Positions 5,659 to 6,396 of a DNA stretch of 6,396 bases are shown here, piece after piece. The DNA comes from Gammaproteobacteria bacterium. GTDB taxonomy: Bacteria > Pseudomonadota > Gammaproteobacteria > DSM-16500. Each line of letters opens with the position of its first letter. The first letter of the stretch is position 1. The stretch spans positions 1 through 6,396 of the forward strand of contig VFKI01000035.1 of NCBI GenBank assembly GCA_009885665.1, given 5' to 3'. The notes beneath the pieces are model-generated. The model had not been told where the DNA came from and made no database searches. It was given only the letters and a program-made list of their open reading frames with translations. The translations under genes and the position numbers were made by a program.

Positions 5659-6335
5659 GATGATGGCGAGGAATAAGAATAGCTAGGCTCCGCAATAGAA
5701 TCAGAGATCATTGCATCTTGTGTTTGAATTTGCGGTGGATTGTTAGGCGAGCCAGGCTGAAAAAAGGCGTCGTGTTTAGCAATGCTAATGGATAGTTTAT
5801 CATTATTGCCTCCATCGGAAGGATTTGCGCCAAGATTGGATGAATCAGGTATTTCTTTTGCTTCATTTCCCGGGTTTGCTTTTATTTCATTAAGTATTTG
5901 CTCTATTTGTTTAGCCCATGCCTTAACCTCGGACAAAAAAGCGCGGATACCATCAAATTCTTCACGGATACCATCAAATTCTTTACGGACAGAGTGATTT
6001 TGATTTGTAAGGTAGCGGTTAAAGTCCAATCCCATCTGGTCTAAACGTGAAGTTAAGTCATATAATGCACCATCAAACTTAGCCTCCCAAAGCTTTGCTG
6101 GACTTGTATCTTTTTTTTGATTATCCATGGATAGTTGATTAACCATCTTTTTTAGAGCCTCCGTTTTTGCGAACATCGCATCCTCTACAGCAGCTAATCT
6201 TTCATCAAGTCTGCGAACATGGTGGTTAACAGAAGTCTCTAATGCTTGTCTTGTCTTATTGTTCGATGCGTTCCAACTTTCGAGTGCGGCTAGTTCATTG
6301 TAACTGCTCGCACCCCTCTTGCTAAATTTTTTCAA
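5646..6335 (-). CDS. Coiled-coil protein of unknown function (229 residues)
   Basis: The frame begins at a TTG (6335) directly after an in-frame stop and has no good ribosome binding site. The next in-frame start is the ATG at 6176 (residue 54), with GAGG five bases upstream, so the true protein may be about 176 residues. The N-terminal part (about 10-155) is helical and charged, with heptad-like Leu/Ile spacing, and contains a tandem heptapeptide, EFDGIRE-EFDGIRA (119-132). The tail (about 155-229) is low-complexity: Asn/Gly/Pro/Ser/Gln-rich, ending SSPSSQQL. No signal peptide, membrane span or catalytic motif is seen. Its AT-rich codon use contrasts with the transporter. It could be structural, a phage or plasmid accessory protein, or a secreted effector-like protein; no motif decides. 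Confidence 0.6.
   Translation of the reverse strand: MKKFSKRGASSYNELAALESWNASNNKTRQALETSVNHHVRRLDERLAAVEDAMFAKTEALKKMVNQLSMDNQKKDTSPAKLWEAKFDGALYDLTSRLDQMGLDFNRYLTNQNHSVRKEFDGIREEFDGIRAFLSEVKAWAKQIEQILNEIKANPGNEAKEIPDSSNLGANPSDGGNNDKLSISIAKHDAFFQPGSPNNPPQIQTQDAMISDSIAEPSYSYSSPSSQQL
5944..5985 (-). repeat. Two tandem 21-bp in-frame repeats in the coiled-coil gene
   Basis: CGGATACCATCAAATTCTT plus two bases occurs at 5944-5964 and again at 5965-5985 with one mismatch. On the - strand each unit encodes the heptapeptide frame EFDGIR plus E/A. Seven residues equals one coiled-coil heptad, so duplication or loss of a unit keeps both reading frame and heptad register. The near identity suggests recent duplication. 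Confidence 0.85.
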
Positions 6336-6396
6336 ATTTTAAAAAAAGTGCTTGACACGTTTTTTACGCGTACCCAGCGCAACTTTTTGTCTTGTA

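Noticed and set aside
6341..6365. Inverted A-run/T-run with GTG/CAC core, like a terminator at the right edge
   Set aside because: Only three G/C-containing pairs, followed by a mismatch and A/T pairs; too weak to call, and it lies just upstream of the leftward coiled-coil gene.
6352..6380. TTGACA as a rightward -35 box near the right edge
   Set aside because: No acceptable -10 hexamer at 15-19 bases downstream; the region there is GC-rich (CAGCGC).

Overview
The window looks like chromosomal or accessory DNA of a gammaproteobacterium. Evidence for this is Shine-Dalgarno-led genes, sigma70-type promoter hexamers and a mixed composition in which moderately GC-rich genes (91-1851 and 4216-5658) alternate with AT-richer stretches (about 2000-3060 and 5646-6350). 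An affiliation with Legionellales-like intracellular bacteria is possible from the general feel of the genes, but it is not proven by anything here. No rRNA, tRNA, transposase, integrase or CRISPR array was found.

Layout, left to right. A hairpin terminator (14-38) is followed directly by the first copy of an 85-bp repeat (37-121), which carries a 34-bp palindrome. A leftward 586-residue protein (91-1851) joins a degenerate AMMECR1-type domain to a helical, alpha/alpha-toroid-like C-terminal half. Its last nine residues and stop codon lie inside the repeat. A rightward 46-codon small gene with a good ribosome binding site follows (2034-2174). It converges on a leftward cI-like repressor (2204-2893) whose C-terminal half resembles S24/LexA-type repressors but lacks a recognisable Ser/Lys dyad. 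Upstream of the repressor is a switch region with six heptamers of the type TTGTCAA/TTGACAA (2943-3036) and a near-consensus rightward promoter (3030-3058). This promoter drives a leader of about 210 bases and an unrecognised 194-residue protein (3277-3861) with a possible helix-turn-helix.

A noncoding interval (3862-4215) holds a heptamer tandem repeat and the second, 96% identical copy of the 85-bp repeat (4108-4192), in the same orientation. Then come a rightward membrane transporter with the look of the POT/PTR2 branch of the MFS (4216-5658) and, overlapping its stop codon tail to tail, a leftward coiled-coil protein of unknown function (5646-6335).

How the parts may work together: the repressor, its operator-like heptamers and the divergent 194-residue gene form a phage-immunity-like regulatory switch with no recognisable phage genes beside it. 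The two 85-bp repeats bracket the AMMECR1-type gene and the switch as a unit of about 4.1 kb. They may be two copies of a dispersed palindromic element, or the edges of a mobile segment. The transporter and coiled-coil gene appear to be separate units.
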